The notes below the pieces were generated by a model. That model searched no databases, was not told the DNA's origin, and saw only the letters and a program-made list of their open reading frames with translations. Position numbers and translations under genes: made by a program. 64,000 nucleotides of DNA from the NCBI GenBank assembly GCA_030848705.1, contig CM061243.1, positions 105,264,436 through 105,328,435 of the forward strand. The letters run 5' to 3'. Positions 48,455 to 58,497 of the stretch are shown one piece after another (the stretch's first letter is position 1; every line of letters begins with the position of its first letter). The DNA is from Heracleum sosnowskyi (Eukaryota > Streptophyta > Magnoliopsida > Apiales > Apiaceae).

Positions 48455-48815
48455 ATTTTAAAATTTCCAGAAGATTTAAATAACCAAAACTATTTTTCCT
48501 TTAAATTTAATTAATTATTTCTAATTAATCAAACTCTTAACAAAAATTACCCTTTTTATCACTTAATTAAATTTCTAAATCAAGAAAAGCTATTTTGATT
48601 GACAATGATTTCCAAAGAGACTAAAATCAATCAAACAGTGCTTGTCAAGAACAGGTTTTCTGAATCAAGGTTCGAAAAGTGCTTTCGATAGAATTTTTTG
48701 TAACCACAACCACAATTGAGTACACGGATTTCAGAAGATACAAAGAAATCACTGTTTGAAAATGATATCACTGTCAAAACTGAAATTACTGTGTTTAAAA
48801 CTCGGTTAACAATGA

Positions 48816-49411
48816 AAAACTATCGAGTTTTTATATGTTCTTCTTCAACAATATATGTAAGTATTTGTATAACACTTGGATCTGAGAAAATGACAAAGGA
48901 AAACGTCCAAGGGCCATTTAAATACTCACTGATTTTTCAGGGGTATTTTTGTCCTTTTTCATTCGATAGTTTTATAAAGAACTATCGATGGTTTTTCTGA
49001 GGGGGTAAAATGGTCAAGTTTACTTCGATAGTTTTTCCAAAAACTATCGAAGTGTTTTGATTTAGAATTCAAACAGACCTTTTCTGTAAAACCATCGAGG
49101 GATTTGTAATATATAACAAAAACTATCGAACTTTCTTTTTCTGAAAAACTATCGAAGATTTGAATTATTAAAGGAATTAAATCTTTTTCGATATTTTTCA
49201 CCTGATTTTCAAAATCTATCGAGAATTTAAATATTAATTAAGGTAAATTCCTTCGATATATTTTAAATTAAATCTCAAAAACTATCGAGAAATGCTTTCG
49301 ATAGTTTTTCTTTTCCTTTTCAAAAACTATCGAAAATTAAATTCGATAGATTTATCTATGTACTTGAAAAACTATCGAATTTCCTAAATTCGATATTTTT
49401 TTGCTTATGTC
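48816..49411 (-). repeat. Family B motif array between pol and accessory ORF
   Basis: About 16 copies of AAAACTATCGA(A) or its complement TTCGATAGTTTT lie within 600 bp, in both orientations, some with AAAACCATCGA or TTCGATATTTTT variants. Adjacent opposed copies form hairpins, for example perfect 15-bp arms at 49022-49036 and 49039-49053 with a CC loop. No ORF. The GTATTTAAATGG near 48912-48923 (minus) could be a TATA element for the accessory ORF. Confidence 0.85.
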
Positions 49412-49873
49412 TTCATTTTAAAACCTGTTCTTGTTTTAAAAATCAGAATTTTTATTTCCTGCCTAGTTTTAATTCTAATAAATCTTTTCAAATTTACCAA
49501 AATCAATTCTTAACAGAAAATTCACAATTTTCTTAGAATAAAATCAATTAAATATCATTGAGTGATATTAACCAATTAAAATCTAAACAATTATGCTGCA
49601 TTAATCTACAATGTTAAAAACAAAGCAAATTAATTCAAATTAAATAGATGCTAGAATATTTAGAACAAATATTAACACCTAAATAATTTTTAGAATTAAT
49701 AACCAATTAAATGCCAGAAGATATATCATCCATAATTATGACATAAAATTAGTACAAAAATCCTAACTACGAGAATTGCTCCAGAAAATAAATTCACGAG
49801 TCCTAAGGATATAGCAATTCTTAAACTCATGTATTCACCAGGACTCTCTGCAGTTACTGACTTCTAATCAAAA
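49412..49873 (-). other. AT-rich spacer after family B pol
   Basis: Noncoding AT-rich sequence following the RNase H stop; no further motif copies were noticed after 49411. Confidence 0.6.
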
Positions 49874-51352
49874 TCAATTAGAAAGATTTAACATCCCAAG
49901 TTCACCAACCAGCTTATTGAAAGTGGATTCATCAAGCGGTTTAGTAAAGATGTCTGCAATTTGATCCTCTGTGGGTACAAAATGTAACTCCACAGTTCCA
50001 TTCATGACATGCTCTCGGATAAAATGATACCTGATGTCGATGTGCTTCGTCCTCGAGTGTTGCACTGGATTGTTTGAGATTGCTATGGCACTTGTGTTGT
50101 CGCAAAATATTGGAATCTTTGTCAACAAAAGTCCATAGTCACGGAGTTGGTTTCTCATCCACAAGATCTGAGCACAGCAGCTACCAGCAACAATGTATTC
50201 AGCCTCAGCTGTTGATGTGGAAACTGAATGCTGCTTCTTGCTATACCAGGAAACCAATCTTCTTCCAAGAAACTGACAGCTTCCTGAAGTACTCTTCCGA
50301 TCAATCTTACAACCTGCAAAATCAGAGTCTGTATATCCAATAAGATCAAATCCTGTATCTTTAGGGTACCAAATTCCAAGATTTGGGGTCCCCTTAAGAT
50401 ATCTAAATATTCGCTTAACAGCTATTAGATGAGATTCTTTAGGATCAGACTGAAATCTAGCACACAAGCATGTTGCAAACATTATATCTGGTCTACTTGC
50501 AGTGAGATAAAGTAATGAGCCTATCATACCTCTATAGCCTGTGATGTCAACCTTCTTACCAGTTTCATCCTTATCAAGCTTAGTGGCAGTTGGCATAGGA
50601 GTCTTTGCTGTAGATGAGTCTTCCATTTGATACTTCTTAAGAAGATCCTTGATGTACTTGGACTGACAAATGAATATACCATCTTGTTTTTGGTATACTT
50701 GCAGTCCAAGAAAGAATGACAATTCACCCATCATGCTCATTTCATAACGACTCTGCATTAACTTAGCAAATCTCTTGCATAGATCATCATTAGTAGAACC
50801 AAATATTATGTCATCAACATATACTTGCACCAATATCAAATCATTTTTATGCTTTTTGACAAAGAGAGTTTTGTCTACAACACCTCTTGTAAAATCATTT
50901 TCAAGTAAGAATTCAGAGAGAGTGTCATACCATGTCCTCGGAGCTTGTTTGAGTCCATAGAGAGCTTTGAATAGAAAGTACACAAAGTCTGCCAGTTTTG
51001 AATCCTCAAAACCTGGAGGTTGTTCCACATACACTTCTTCTTCTAACTCCCCGTTCAGAAAAGCACTCTTCACATCCATTTGATATACCTTGTAATTGGA
51101 ATGTGCAGCAAATGCCAGAAACATTCTGATGGCCTCAAGTCTTGCTACTGGTGCATAGGTTTCATCATAATCTATACCCTCTTCTTGAGAGTAACCTTTA
51201 GCAACCAGTCTGGCTTTGTTTCTCGTTACAATGCCATCTTCGTCCAACTTATTTCTGAATACCCATCGTGTTCCAATAACAGATTTTCCCTTAGGCCTGG
51301 GTACCAGCTTCCCAACTTTCTGCCTTTCAAACTGATTGAGTTCTTCTTGCAT
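49874..51352 (-). pseudogene. Family B reverse transcriptase and RNase H
   Basis: 492 residues from MQEELNQFERQKVGKL. Motifs: KWVF-type RNKLDEDGIVTRNKARL, FAPVARLEAIRMFLAF, MDVKSAFLNGELEEEV, LYGLKQAPRTWYD, VYVDDIIFGS, SMMGELSFFLGLQ, then RNase H DSDFAGCKIDRKS and SRTKHIDIRYHFIREH, ending FTKPL. The catalytic residues are present, so the domain itself looks intact. It is separated from the upstream integrase by a frameshift near 51445 and a TAA at 51678, so the polyprotein is broken. Very similar to family A pol. Confidence 0.9.
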
Positions 51353-51677
51353 AGCAATTACCCAATCTGGATCATCTAGAGCATCTTCAACTTTCTTAGG
51401 TTCTGTTTCTGAAAGAAACCCAGAATAGTGACATTCATTTTTGTGATGTTCTCCTAGTTCTCACTCCTGTGTCCGGATCACCAATGATCAAGTGAAAGGG
51501 ATGATCTCTATTCCATACCCTTTGTCTTGGCAGATGCGATCTTGATGATTCTCCTTGTTCTAGATGTTGTGGAGTGTGACTAGTTGATCCTTCTCCTGCT
51601 CCCCCTGAGTTGTTGACGGTTTGATCTGTTGATTCTGAAGACTGACTAGTGGATCCTGTAGAATGAGGATCTCCACT
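51353..51677 (-). pseudogene. Family B integrase-RT linker with frameshift
   Basis: After TAA 51678-51680 the frame continues through a Ser/Thr-rich linker (GDPHSTGSTSQSS...) and the conserved IIGDPDTGVRTR. A shift near 51445 then leads into ETEPKKVEDALDDPDWVIAM and the RT frame. Families A and B agree around these points, which identifies the breaks. Confidence 0.75.
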
Positions 51678-53120
51678 TTAGTCACCAGTTTGTCCAGAAT
51701 CATTATCATTATGATTATTATTAATAACTGTAACAACTTCAGGTACTTCTTCATTGTCAGAGAGATCTCCTGATAGATTTTCAAATACCAAGGATTCAGA
51801 GTTCTCTCCAGTTTGCAGGCCTGGTCTTTTAGTGTCGTCAAATGTTACATTAAAGCTTTCCAACACCTTCTTATCTTCAATCACATATACCCTGAAAGCC
51901 TTAGATTCCAGAGAATAGCCCAGAAAAATGCCTTCATCTGCTTTGGCATCAAACTTGCCAAGATGTTCTCCATCTTTAAGTACAAAGCTCTTTGCACCAA
52001 ACACATGAAAGTACTTCAGTGTTGGTTTCTTGTTGGCCATTAACTCATACGGAGTCTTTTCATGATCTTTGTTGATCAGGATTCGATTCTGAGTGTAGCA
52101 AGCTGTATTCACTGCTTCAGCCCAAAAGTAAGTGGGAAGTTTTGATTCACTCAACATGGTCCTTGCTGCTTCAACCAAGGTCCCGTTCTTCCTTTCCACT
52201 ACTCCATTCTGTTGAGGAGTTCTTGGTGCGGAAAACTGTCTTGATATTCCTTTCTCTGAGCAGAAATCATTTAGAACTGCATTCTTGAATTCAGTTCCAT
52301 TGTCTGATCTGATTGTCCGCACAGGTAGCTTAGCTTCCACTTCTATCTTCTTGATGTGATCAATGATTAGTTGTGTTGCTTCATCCTTTGTTTGTATGAA
52401 CAACACCCACGTGTACTTGGAGTAGTCATCCACCATCACCAATGCATATCTGTTCCTTGAAAGTGACATAACATTAACTGGACCAAATAAATCCATATGA
52501 ATCAGCTGTAATGGTTCAGTAATGCTTGTCATTCCTTTGCTTCCATGTGATGCTTTCTTTGACTTCCTTTTTTCACATGCTTCACATAGTCCCTCCTGAT
52601 TGAATTCCATCAGGGGCAACCCTCTCACTAACTCTCTCTTTACCAAAGAGTTCATAGTTTTGAAGTTCAAGTGTGAGAGCTTCTTGTGCCATAGCCAACT
52701 TTGTTCTGAAGATGCCTTTGCATAGAAACATGTAACTTCTCCTTCACTGGTAGAACTTAAGTCAGCTATAAACAAATTTCCTTTTCTCACTCCCAGTAGA
52801 GTAAGCTTCTCATCCTTCCTGTTGGTGATCAAGCACTTGTCCTTTCTGAAATCTACATTGTAGCCTTTATCACAGAACTGACTGATACTTAGAAGATTGT
52901 GCTTTAATCCTTCAACAAGAGAGATGTTTTCAATGATGACATTTCCAGCTTTCAATTTACCATATCCCGTAGTGTATCCTTTGCTGTCATCTCCAAAGGT
53001 TACAATCGGGCCGGTCTTCTTAACCACCTCTGTAAGCAGGGACTCTTCACCTGTCATGTGTCTAGAACAACCACTATCCAGAATCCACACAACCTTTGAG
53101 CTTTTAACCTTACCCTGCAA
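51678..53120 (-). pseudogene. Family B protease and integrase (separated from RT)
   Basis: 480 residues starting ATGCAGGGT (MQGK). Protease DSGCSRHMTG; integrase zinc region (LWHKKLSHL ... CEACEKRK), catalytic D (HMDLFGPV), D (RSDNGTEF) and E (NGVVERKN); then a C-terminal segment with GYSLESKAFRVY. The frame ends early at TAA 51678 in the variable linker. It starts 11 bases after the preceding gag stop, in a different frame, directly behind a TGCAG. Confidence 0.87.
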
Positions 53121-53131
53121 TCACAGATTGA

Positions 53132-53585
53132 TTAAGCGGACTTTGGTACCCAAAATTGTTTGGGTCCTGAAGGTTTAGATGATTTAACAGGAGTAACATT
53201 CAATTTAGTCTTACCCTGTTTGATATTCATAGTATCTGTGGATTTAACATTATCAGTGCTATTGCTACTATCAGACATCAACTTAAAATAAGCATGCATG
53301 ATGTTGTACTTACATAGCAAACAATCTTTCTTTCCACAGGGTTCATGAAGATCAGGCATGTCAGACATGTTATGCATTTCAGAAGTATTAGCAGTTTCTA
53401 CTTTAACCTTTTTACATGCATGTGTAAGGTGTCCATCAGAATTACAAATAGAGCACACCTTCCTAGATGCAATGGGAGAAGATGGAACCAATTCCTGATT
53501 AACAATCTTCTTCTTCCCATTCCTGTTCTTTTTAACATTACTAACTAAGGAACCTACTTCAGTTTTAGGTAAATTAGGTTTACCT
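53132..53585 (-). pseudogene. Family B gag C-terminal fragment
   Basis: It carries NRNGKKK, the second-type zinc knuckle CSICNSDGHLTHAC, the CGKKDCLLC cluster and the end KQFWVPKSA-stop, all parallel to the gag C-terminal extensions of A and C. It is fused in frame to family C integrase at about 53585-53596. B gag's N-terminal part is absent. Confidence 0.82.
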
Positions 53586-54538
53586 AATTCAGTTCTATTC
53601 TTTCTCTCAACTACTCCATTTTGTTGAGGTGTTCTAGGAGCTGAGAATTGTTGAGAAATTCCTTTATCTTTGCAAAACTCATACAATGTTGAATTTCTGA
53701 ACTCAGTCCCATTATCACTTCTCAAAGCAACTACAGAGAAACCAGTGCTTTGTGCTTCTTTATCAACTCTCTTGATATGCTCTATTATGACTTGGGGTGC
53801 TTCATCCTTGGAGAATAGGAATTCCACCCAAGTATATCTTGAATAGTCATCTACCATCACTAGAGCATATTTCTTTTTGGAGAGGGACATTACATTCACA
53901 GGGCCAAATAAGTCCATGTGAATTAGTTGCAGAGGTTTTGAGTTTGTATTGAGCAACTTGTTCTTGTGACTTGATCTTTTAATCTTCCCTTTCTGACAAG
54001 CTTCACATGCTCCATCTTGCACAAACTCCAAGGCAGGCAAATCCCTGATGAGTTCTCTCTTGGTTAGAGAGTTCATTGCCTGAACATTCAAGTGAGACAG
54101 TTTCTTGTGCCACAGCCAGAATTCCTCATTTGTGGCTTTTGTGTAGAAACAACAAATTTCTCCCTTATCTGCAGCCTTGAGATTAGCTACAAACAAGCTT
54201 CCTTTCTTCACACCAGTTAGAACAACTTCACCACTTTCCCTTTTTGAGATTGAACAAAGGTCTTCATCAAATTCCACTTTGAAGCCTCTGTTGGTAAACT
54301 GTCCAATACTCAAGAGATTATGCTTCAGTCCTTCAACAAATGCTACATCTTCAATAATGACATTTCCAGATTTAACACTGCCATATCCCATTGTATAACC
54401 AATGTTGTCATTTCCAAAGGTTACTGATGGGCCAGCCTTTTCCTCAAAATGTGATAGCAGGGCCATATCACCAGTCATGTGACTTGAGCATCCACTGTCC
54501 AAGATCCATATGACTCTTTTATTCCTGTTGCCCTGCAT
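53586..54538 (-). pseudogene. Family C protease and integrase fragment
   Basis: Starts ATGCAGGGC (MQGNRNKRVIWILDSGC). Protease DSGCSSHMTG; integrase zinc region (LWHKKLSHL ... CEACQKGK); catalytic D (HMDLFGPV), D (RSDNGTEF) and E (NGVVERKN). It ends within a few residues of the catalytic Glu, where family B gag sequence takes over. The integrase C-terminal part, RT and RNase H of family C are missing here. Confidence 0.87.
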
Positions 54539-54549
54539 TCACAAAGTGA

Positions 54550-57015
54550 CTAAGTTGTTTTTGGTACCCACACTTGGTAGGGTCCAGATGATTTAGAAAC
54601 ATTTTGATTAATAATTCTTCTGTCATAAATTGCATTTCTCATAGTAGGAGACTTCACTTTTTCTGTGGCTTTGGAGTTTACACTCTTAGGCTCACATGAA
54701 GTTTTCACCCTCTCAACCCTGATTGGGGACCCTGTCCTATGAGAATGTATGTGTGTGTGTGATTCACCAGATTGTGCAGAATCAAGTTTATGTTTAAGAG
54801 ATAAACAGTTAGCAATCACAGTCACATAGCATGTCATGCAGTTTGGCTTACCACAGAAAGAATCATGACTAGAATTTATGCTTGCAGAAAGGTTACTTAG
54901 GTTGTCAACTTCAACAATTTCAGGCTTACTACACTTATGAGTCAAATGATTAACAGATAGGCATTTTTGACATTGTTTCCTGGGAGCATTTGGCACATAA
55001 GCATAGTTGTTTCCTTTGTTAACACCAACTTTACCGTTTCTGTTTTGTTTCCTTTTCTTAACAACTTCTTTCTTTGCTTTAGGACTCTTGACAAGATTGT
55101 CTTTGGTCTCTTTCTGATTGACAAGTTCAGGAAAGGAAGAAGTGTTCTTAGCAGCCTCATCTTCTTCAAGTAGTTGTTGCTTGATGATCAGTAGTTCCTC
55201 ATCAAACTCAACAACACTCTTTCTGAAGATGGGCAGTTCAACACTTGACAGTATGGTTGGGGCATTTTTGTTTGTAAAAGTTTCCTTTCCTTTGCCCTTG
55301 ACCTTCTTCCTTCCCTTATCATTATCATAGTCAAAACCAACTCCAACCTTGCAGTCTTCAGTGTGTTCCTTGTGGTAGGTTTGAATAAGTTCAGAGGAGT
55401 TTTTGAAGCTTCTTAGTTTCAGTTCAGTTTCAGCAATTTGTTCTCTAAGGGCATTCTCTATCTGCTCAGCACAAATCACTTTGTTTTTAAGATACTCAAC
55501 CTCCTTTTTCAAACCATCCAGGTTCACAACCATTAACTCAAGTTGCTCATTCTTTTCTGTAAGCTCAACATTCTTAGCAGTTAGTCTGTCAATTTCTTCA
55601 TTAGCTACTAACATGCTAGTATGAATATTAAACATCTCAGTGCTCATATCTTCAACAGTTTGCTTATATTGAAGGGGAGTCATATCAAGAGAAGTAAGAA
55701 TAGGTACCTGACTTGAATCACCTTCATCAGAAAATGCCATCAAGGCATAGTTTGAGTACTCTTGTTCTTCTTCTTCATCAGAGTCATCCCAGCATTTTCC
55801 CTCAGCAATAAAAGCTTTGCCCTGTTGTTTCTTGAGTAGAGCCTCATACTTAGCTTCAAGCTCTAAGTATGCTTTGTCCTTCTTGACTTGTTTAGGCTTT
55901 TTGCACTCAGTGGCAAAATGCCCAAGTTCATTGCAGTTATAGCACCTTATTTTGGTCCTATCCACACTTCCTGTCTTGTATCCACCTTTAGCAGCACCAG
56001 CAATCCCTTTTCCTTTATTGAAGGTGTTTGAGCCACTAGATCCACCAGTGTTTCCATTATTGAACTTGGACCTAAATGGCTGCTTTCTTTTAAACCTTAT
56101 GTTAGGATACCTCCTAGCCATATAAGCAAAAGATTTGTTTTCCATTTTGTCCAGCTCATCTATACTGTAGAACTCATCCTCTTCAGGTAAATCATACACA
56201 ACCTGAGTTTCATCACCAGTGTCTTCAACTTCCAGTTCCTCAATCTTGACCTGACTGATTTTAAGAGAGTCCATTCTTTGACTTAGGTTGTCAGCAATAA
56301 GTGCACAGGAGGTATTAGCCACTAATCCTTGCTTTGCTTGAATAGATCTCTTTTGAAACAGCTCTAACTCATATGTCTTTAAAACACCATACAACACATC
56401 AAAACCAATCTTTGTCAGATCTCTTTCTTTAAGGGAAGAGATTCTTGGTTCCAAGTGATCTGGCAGAGTTAGTAGAAACTTCATATTGAGCTCTTCTGTT
56501 TCATAGTGTTTGTCATAGAGTTTGAGCTCGTTTATCAGCTTGTTGAATCTCTCAAACACTTCTGTGATTCCCTCTTTTGGCTGAGCCATGAAGGCTTCAT
56601 ATTGTGAAACAAGAATCTGCTTCTTGTTCTTTCTTACTTCAGTAGTTCCTTCACAGAGCACTTCTATAAGATCCCACATCTTCTTGGCACTAGTACAATG
56701 AGCAACAGTGCCATACATGTTGAAGTCCATAGATTCACAAATGATAAGTTGAAGATGTCCATCCAATGCTACTTTTTCCTTTTCAGGATCAGTGTATTTT
56801 AAGGGATCTTTGGGCACATGTTTTGCTGGTACAATCTCAGTGCCATTGGTTGTTTCACCAATCTCGATCATTGGAATGAAGGGACCATGCTTTAGAATAT
56901 CTAAATACATGGGGTTAGAAGCTTTGATGAAAAGCAACATCTTCTTCTTCCATAAACTGTAGTGCTCCTTGTTAAAGGGAGGAATCTTGATACTGCTTAG
57001 TTTCTGTGAACTCAT
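54550..57015 (-). CDS. Family C gag, intact 821-residue frame
   Basis: ATG at 57015 (MSSQKLSSIKIPPFNKEHY). The capsid part (YSLWKKKMLLFIKAS, MWDLIEVLCEGTTEV, FNKLINELKLYDKHY) spans residues 1-230. CCHC knuckle CYNCNELGHFATEC lies near residue 358, then an acidic segment (DDSDEEEEQE), a long coiled coil (about 450-560), a second knuckle CQKCLSVNHLTHKC and the cluster CGKPNCMTC near 725. It ends YQVWVPKTT-stop. The family A and B copies are broken or partial, so this one shows the ancestral layout. Copia gags are usually shorter; the extension is a trait of these families. It forms cytoplasmic particles and binds element RNA. Confidence 0.92.
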   Translation of the reverse strand: MSSQKLSSIKIPPFNKEHYSLWKKKMLLFIKASNPMYLDILKHGPFIPMIEIGETTNGTEIVPAKHVPKDPLKYTDPEKEKVALDGHLQLIICESMDFNMYGTVAHCTSAKKMWDLIEVLCEGTTEVRKNKKQILVSQYEAFMAQPKEGITEVFERFNKLINELKLYDKHYETEELNMKFLLTLPDHLEPRISSLKERDLTKIGFDVLYGVLKTYELELFQKRSIQAKQGLVANTSCALIADNLSQRMDSLKISQVKIEELEVEDTGDETQVVYDLPEEDEFYSIDELDKMENKSFAYMARRYPNIRFKRKQPFRSKFNNGNTGGSSGSNTFNKGKGIAGAAKGGYKTGSVDRTKIRCYNCNELGHFATECKKPKQVKKDKAYLELEAKYEALLKKQQGKAFIAEGKCWDDSDEEEEQEYSNYALMAFSDEGDSSQVPILTSLDMTPLQYKQTVEDMSTEMFNIHTSMLVANEEIDRLTAKNVELTEKNEQLELMVVNLDGLKKEVEYLKNKVICAEQIENALREQIAETELKLRSFKNSSELIQTYHKEHTEDCKVGVGFDYDNDKGRKKVKGKGKETFTNKNAPTILSSVELPIFRKSVVEFDEELLIIKQQLLEEDEAAKNTSSFPELVNQKETKDNLVKSPKAKKEVVKKRKQNRNGKVGVNKGNNYAYVPNAPRKQCQKCLSVNHLTHKCSKPEIVEVDNLSNLSASINSSHDSFCGKPNCMTCYVTVIANCLSLKHKLDSAQSGESHTHIHSHRTGSPIRVERVKTSCEPKSVNSKATEKVKSPTMRNAIYDRRIINQNVSKSSGPYQVWVPKTT

Positions 57016-57051
57016 TCTTGATCTTTTCCTGTTTGTACGTTAACAGCCTAC

Positions 57052-57063
57052 GCTCTGATACCA
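57052..57063 (-). other. Primer-binding site of family C
   Basis: On the minus strand TGGTATCAGAGC, the standard plant copia initiator-Met tRNA complement, two bases after the LTR end. Confidence 0.92.
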
Positions 57064-57065
57064 CT

Positions 57066-58344
57066 TGTTAGAAATGAATACTACTAGAAACTAGACAGAG
57101 GGGGGGTGAATGGATAGTTTGATATATTTTTCGATTCTTGAAACCTAAGTAAACAACTGTATGTGATTATGATATGTAATATGCAGAAAGTAAATAACAC
57201 ACACAATCACTTTAATCTACTTTGTATAAGCAAATTAAATACTACAGCTTTCCAGGAAATTCACAATCGAATTTCTGGCTTCTAAACAAGAACAGTTTGA
57301 ACTTGCTTGCTTACAGAGAAAAGAGCTTAGCAAATAACTATGTGTATCTCTCTTACTTCTTACAGTTGTGTGTGCACGATATATATATTCACCTATACAA
57401 ACTAGGCACACACAATATTACACAGCTACCCCTTCTGAAAGTCCAACTTGTCCTGCCATAAGAAGTTCACTGTGTCAGGAAGGACCACCTGCTTTTCGGA
57501 GTCTTTCCCATTTCTGTAGCTGCTTGTCTCTTATCTTTCTCTCCAAGTTTAGCTGTAGATTTGCCATCTGTTCTTTGGACCACCTTGCCAGAACAAATGC
57601 TTCAGTATTTGTCTCCTTTGATTCTTGGTTCTGTACCTTGATTTGTCTTGTTATAAACGGCTAAGTGTTGATATCGTGAACTCCACTTTATCCCTGACTT
57701 CGCGATCTCCCTTGTGAGGACTACGCGATATAGCCTTTGAAGACTTTGCGACATAGGTCATTTGATGACTATGCGACATAGGTCATTTGATGACTATGCG
57801 ACATAGGTCATTTGATGACTATGCGACATAGGTCATTTGATGACTATGCGACATAAGGCTTCTGAGGACTTCACGATCTAGGCTCTTTTGACTTTGCTGA
57901 CTTCAACACTTCACGACATGTGTCTTGAGGACTTCTCGACATAGTACAAAATGGACTATGCGATATAGTACTTCACGACATGGATATTGGTGACTTCACG
58001 ACATAGCTTTCTTTTGACTTTGCTATATAATGCCTTAGACAAATTCCTGCAACTTATTTCTTCATAGCCTTATTCAACTCTATCCTGCTGCATGAACACT
58101 TCTGAACTTCTACCAGGATAATTATTCGATGGCCTATATATACAATCTAGATGCAAGAAACTTTACTAAGCTCATTATAAATCTGAGCATACATGATAAA
58201 GCTATTGTTCATGAGAACAAGACAAGTACATTTAGAGACCTATACTCTATCCCAGTGATAGAAATCACTAGGTCATGTAGTGTGACATAGTCACATAGTG
58301 TAGGCTTGTTAATAGTGGTATTCAGACATGTCTTGAGCCTAACA
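57066..58344 (-). repeat. Family C LTR shared by two elements
   Basis: 1279 bp; minus-strand reading starts TGTTAGGCTCAAGACATG and ends ATTTCTAACA. A polypurine tract (complement of 58345-58359) precedes it, so it ends the upstream element. A primer site (57052-57063) and gag follow, so it also starts the chimeric element. A TATATATAT-like box lies near 57380. The motif-rich part is 57690-58025. Confidence 0.9.
57690..58025 (-). repeat. Family C motif array in the LTR, with 25-bp tandem units
   Basis: About 13 copies of a GACTWYGCGAYATAG-like word, all in the same orientation on the plus strand (57698 to 57991). Four full 25-bp tandem units start at 57742, 57767, 57792 and 57817, with a fifth partial at 57842, each GACTATGCGACATAGG followed by TCATTTGAT. 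Variants with TTCACGAC or TTCTCGAC follow. Confidence 0.9.
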
Positions 58345-58497
58345 ATCTCCCCCAAATTGTGAGTAAGATCCTTAGGCACAATTTCATGTCTGATAACAAG
58401 CCTAACTTACATAAAAGGAAATTTAGTAACAGAGAGGACAATTCATGAACATTGAGATCAGAAATTTGATTACATAGAAAAATTGAAAGCTTACAGT
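58345..58497 (-). other. Polypurine tract and 3' noncoding region of upstream family C element
   Basis: On the minus strand CAATTTGGGGGAGAT abuts the LTR; the remainder is the short region after the accessory-ORF stop. Confidence 0.8.

Larger units (their letters stand above)
43304..58344 (-). mobile_element. Chimeric C/B copia element with two unrelated LTRs
   Basis: Read on the minus strand: family C LTR (58344-57066), primer site, C gag, C protease/integrase up to about 53590; then family B gag C-terminus, B protease-integrase, B RT/RNase H, B motif spacer, B accessory ORF, polypurine tract and the family B LTR (44429-43304). The end LTRs are 1279 and 1126 bp with no visible similarity beyond TGTTAG...-type termini. 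The second protease-integrase copy and the mid-integrase junction show recombination between two families. Confidence 0.85.

Noticed and set aside
57742..57866. Possible CRISPR-like direct repeats
   Set aside because: The 25-bp units are contiguous with no spacers, in a plant LTR; simple tandem expansion.
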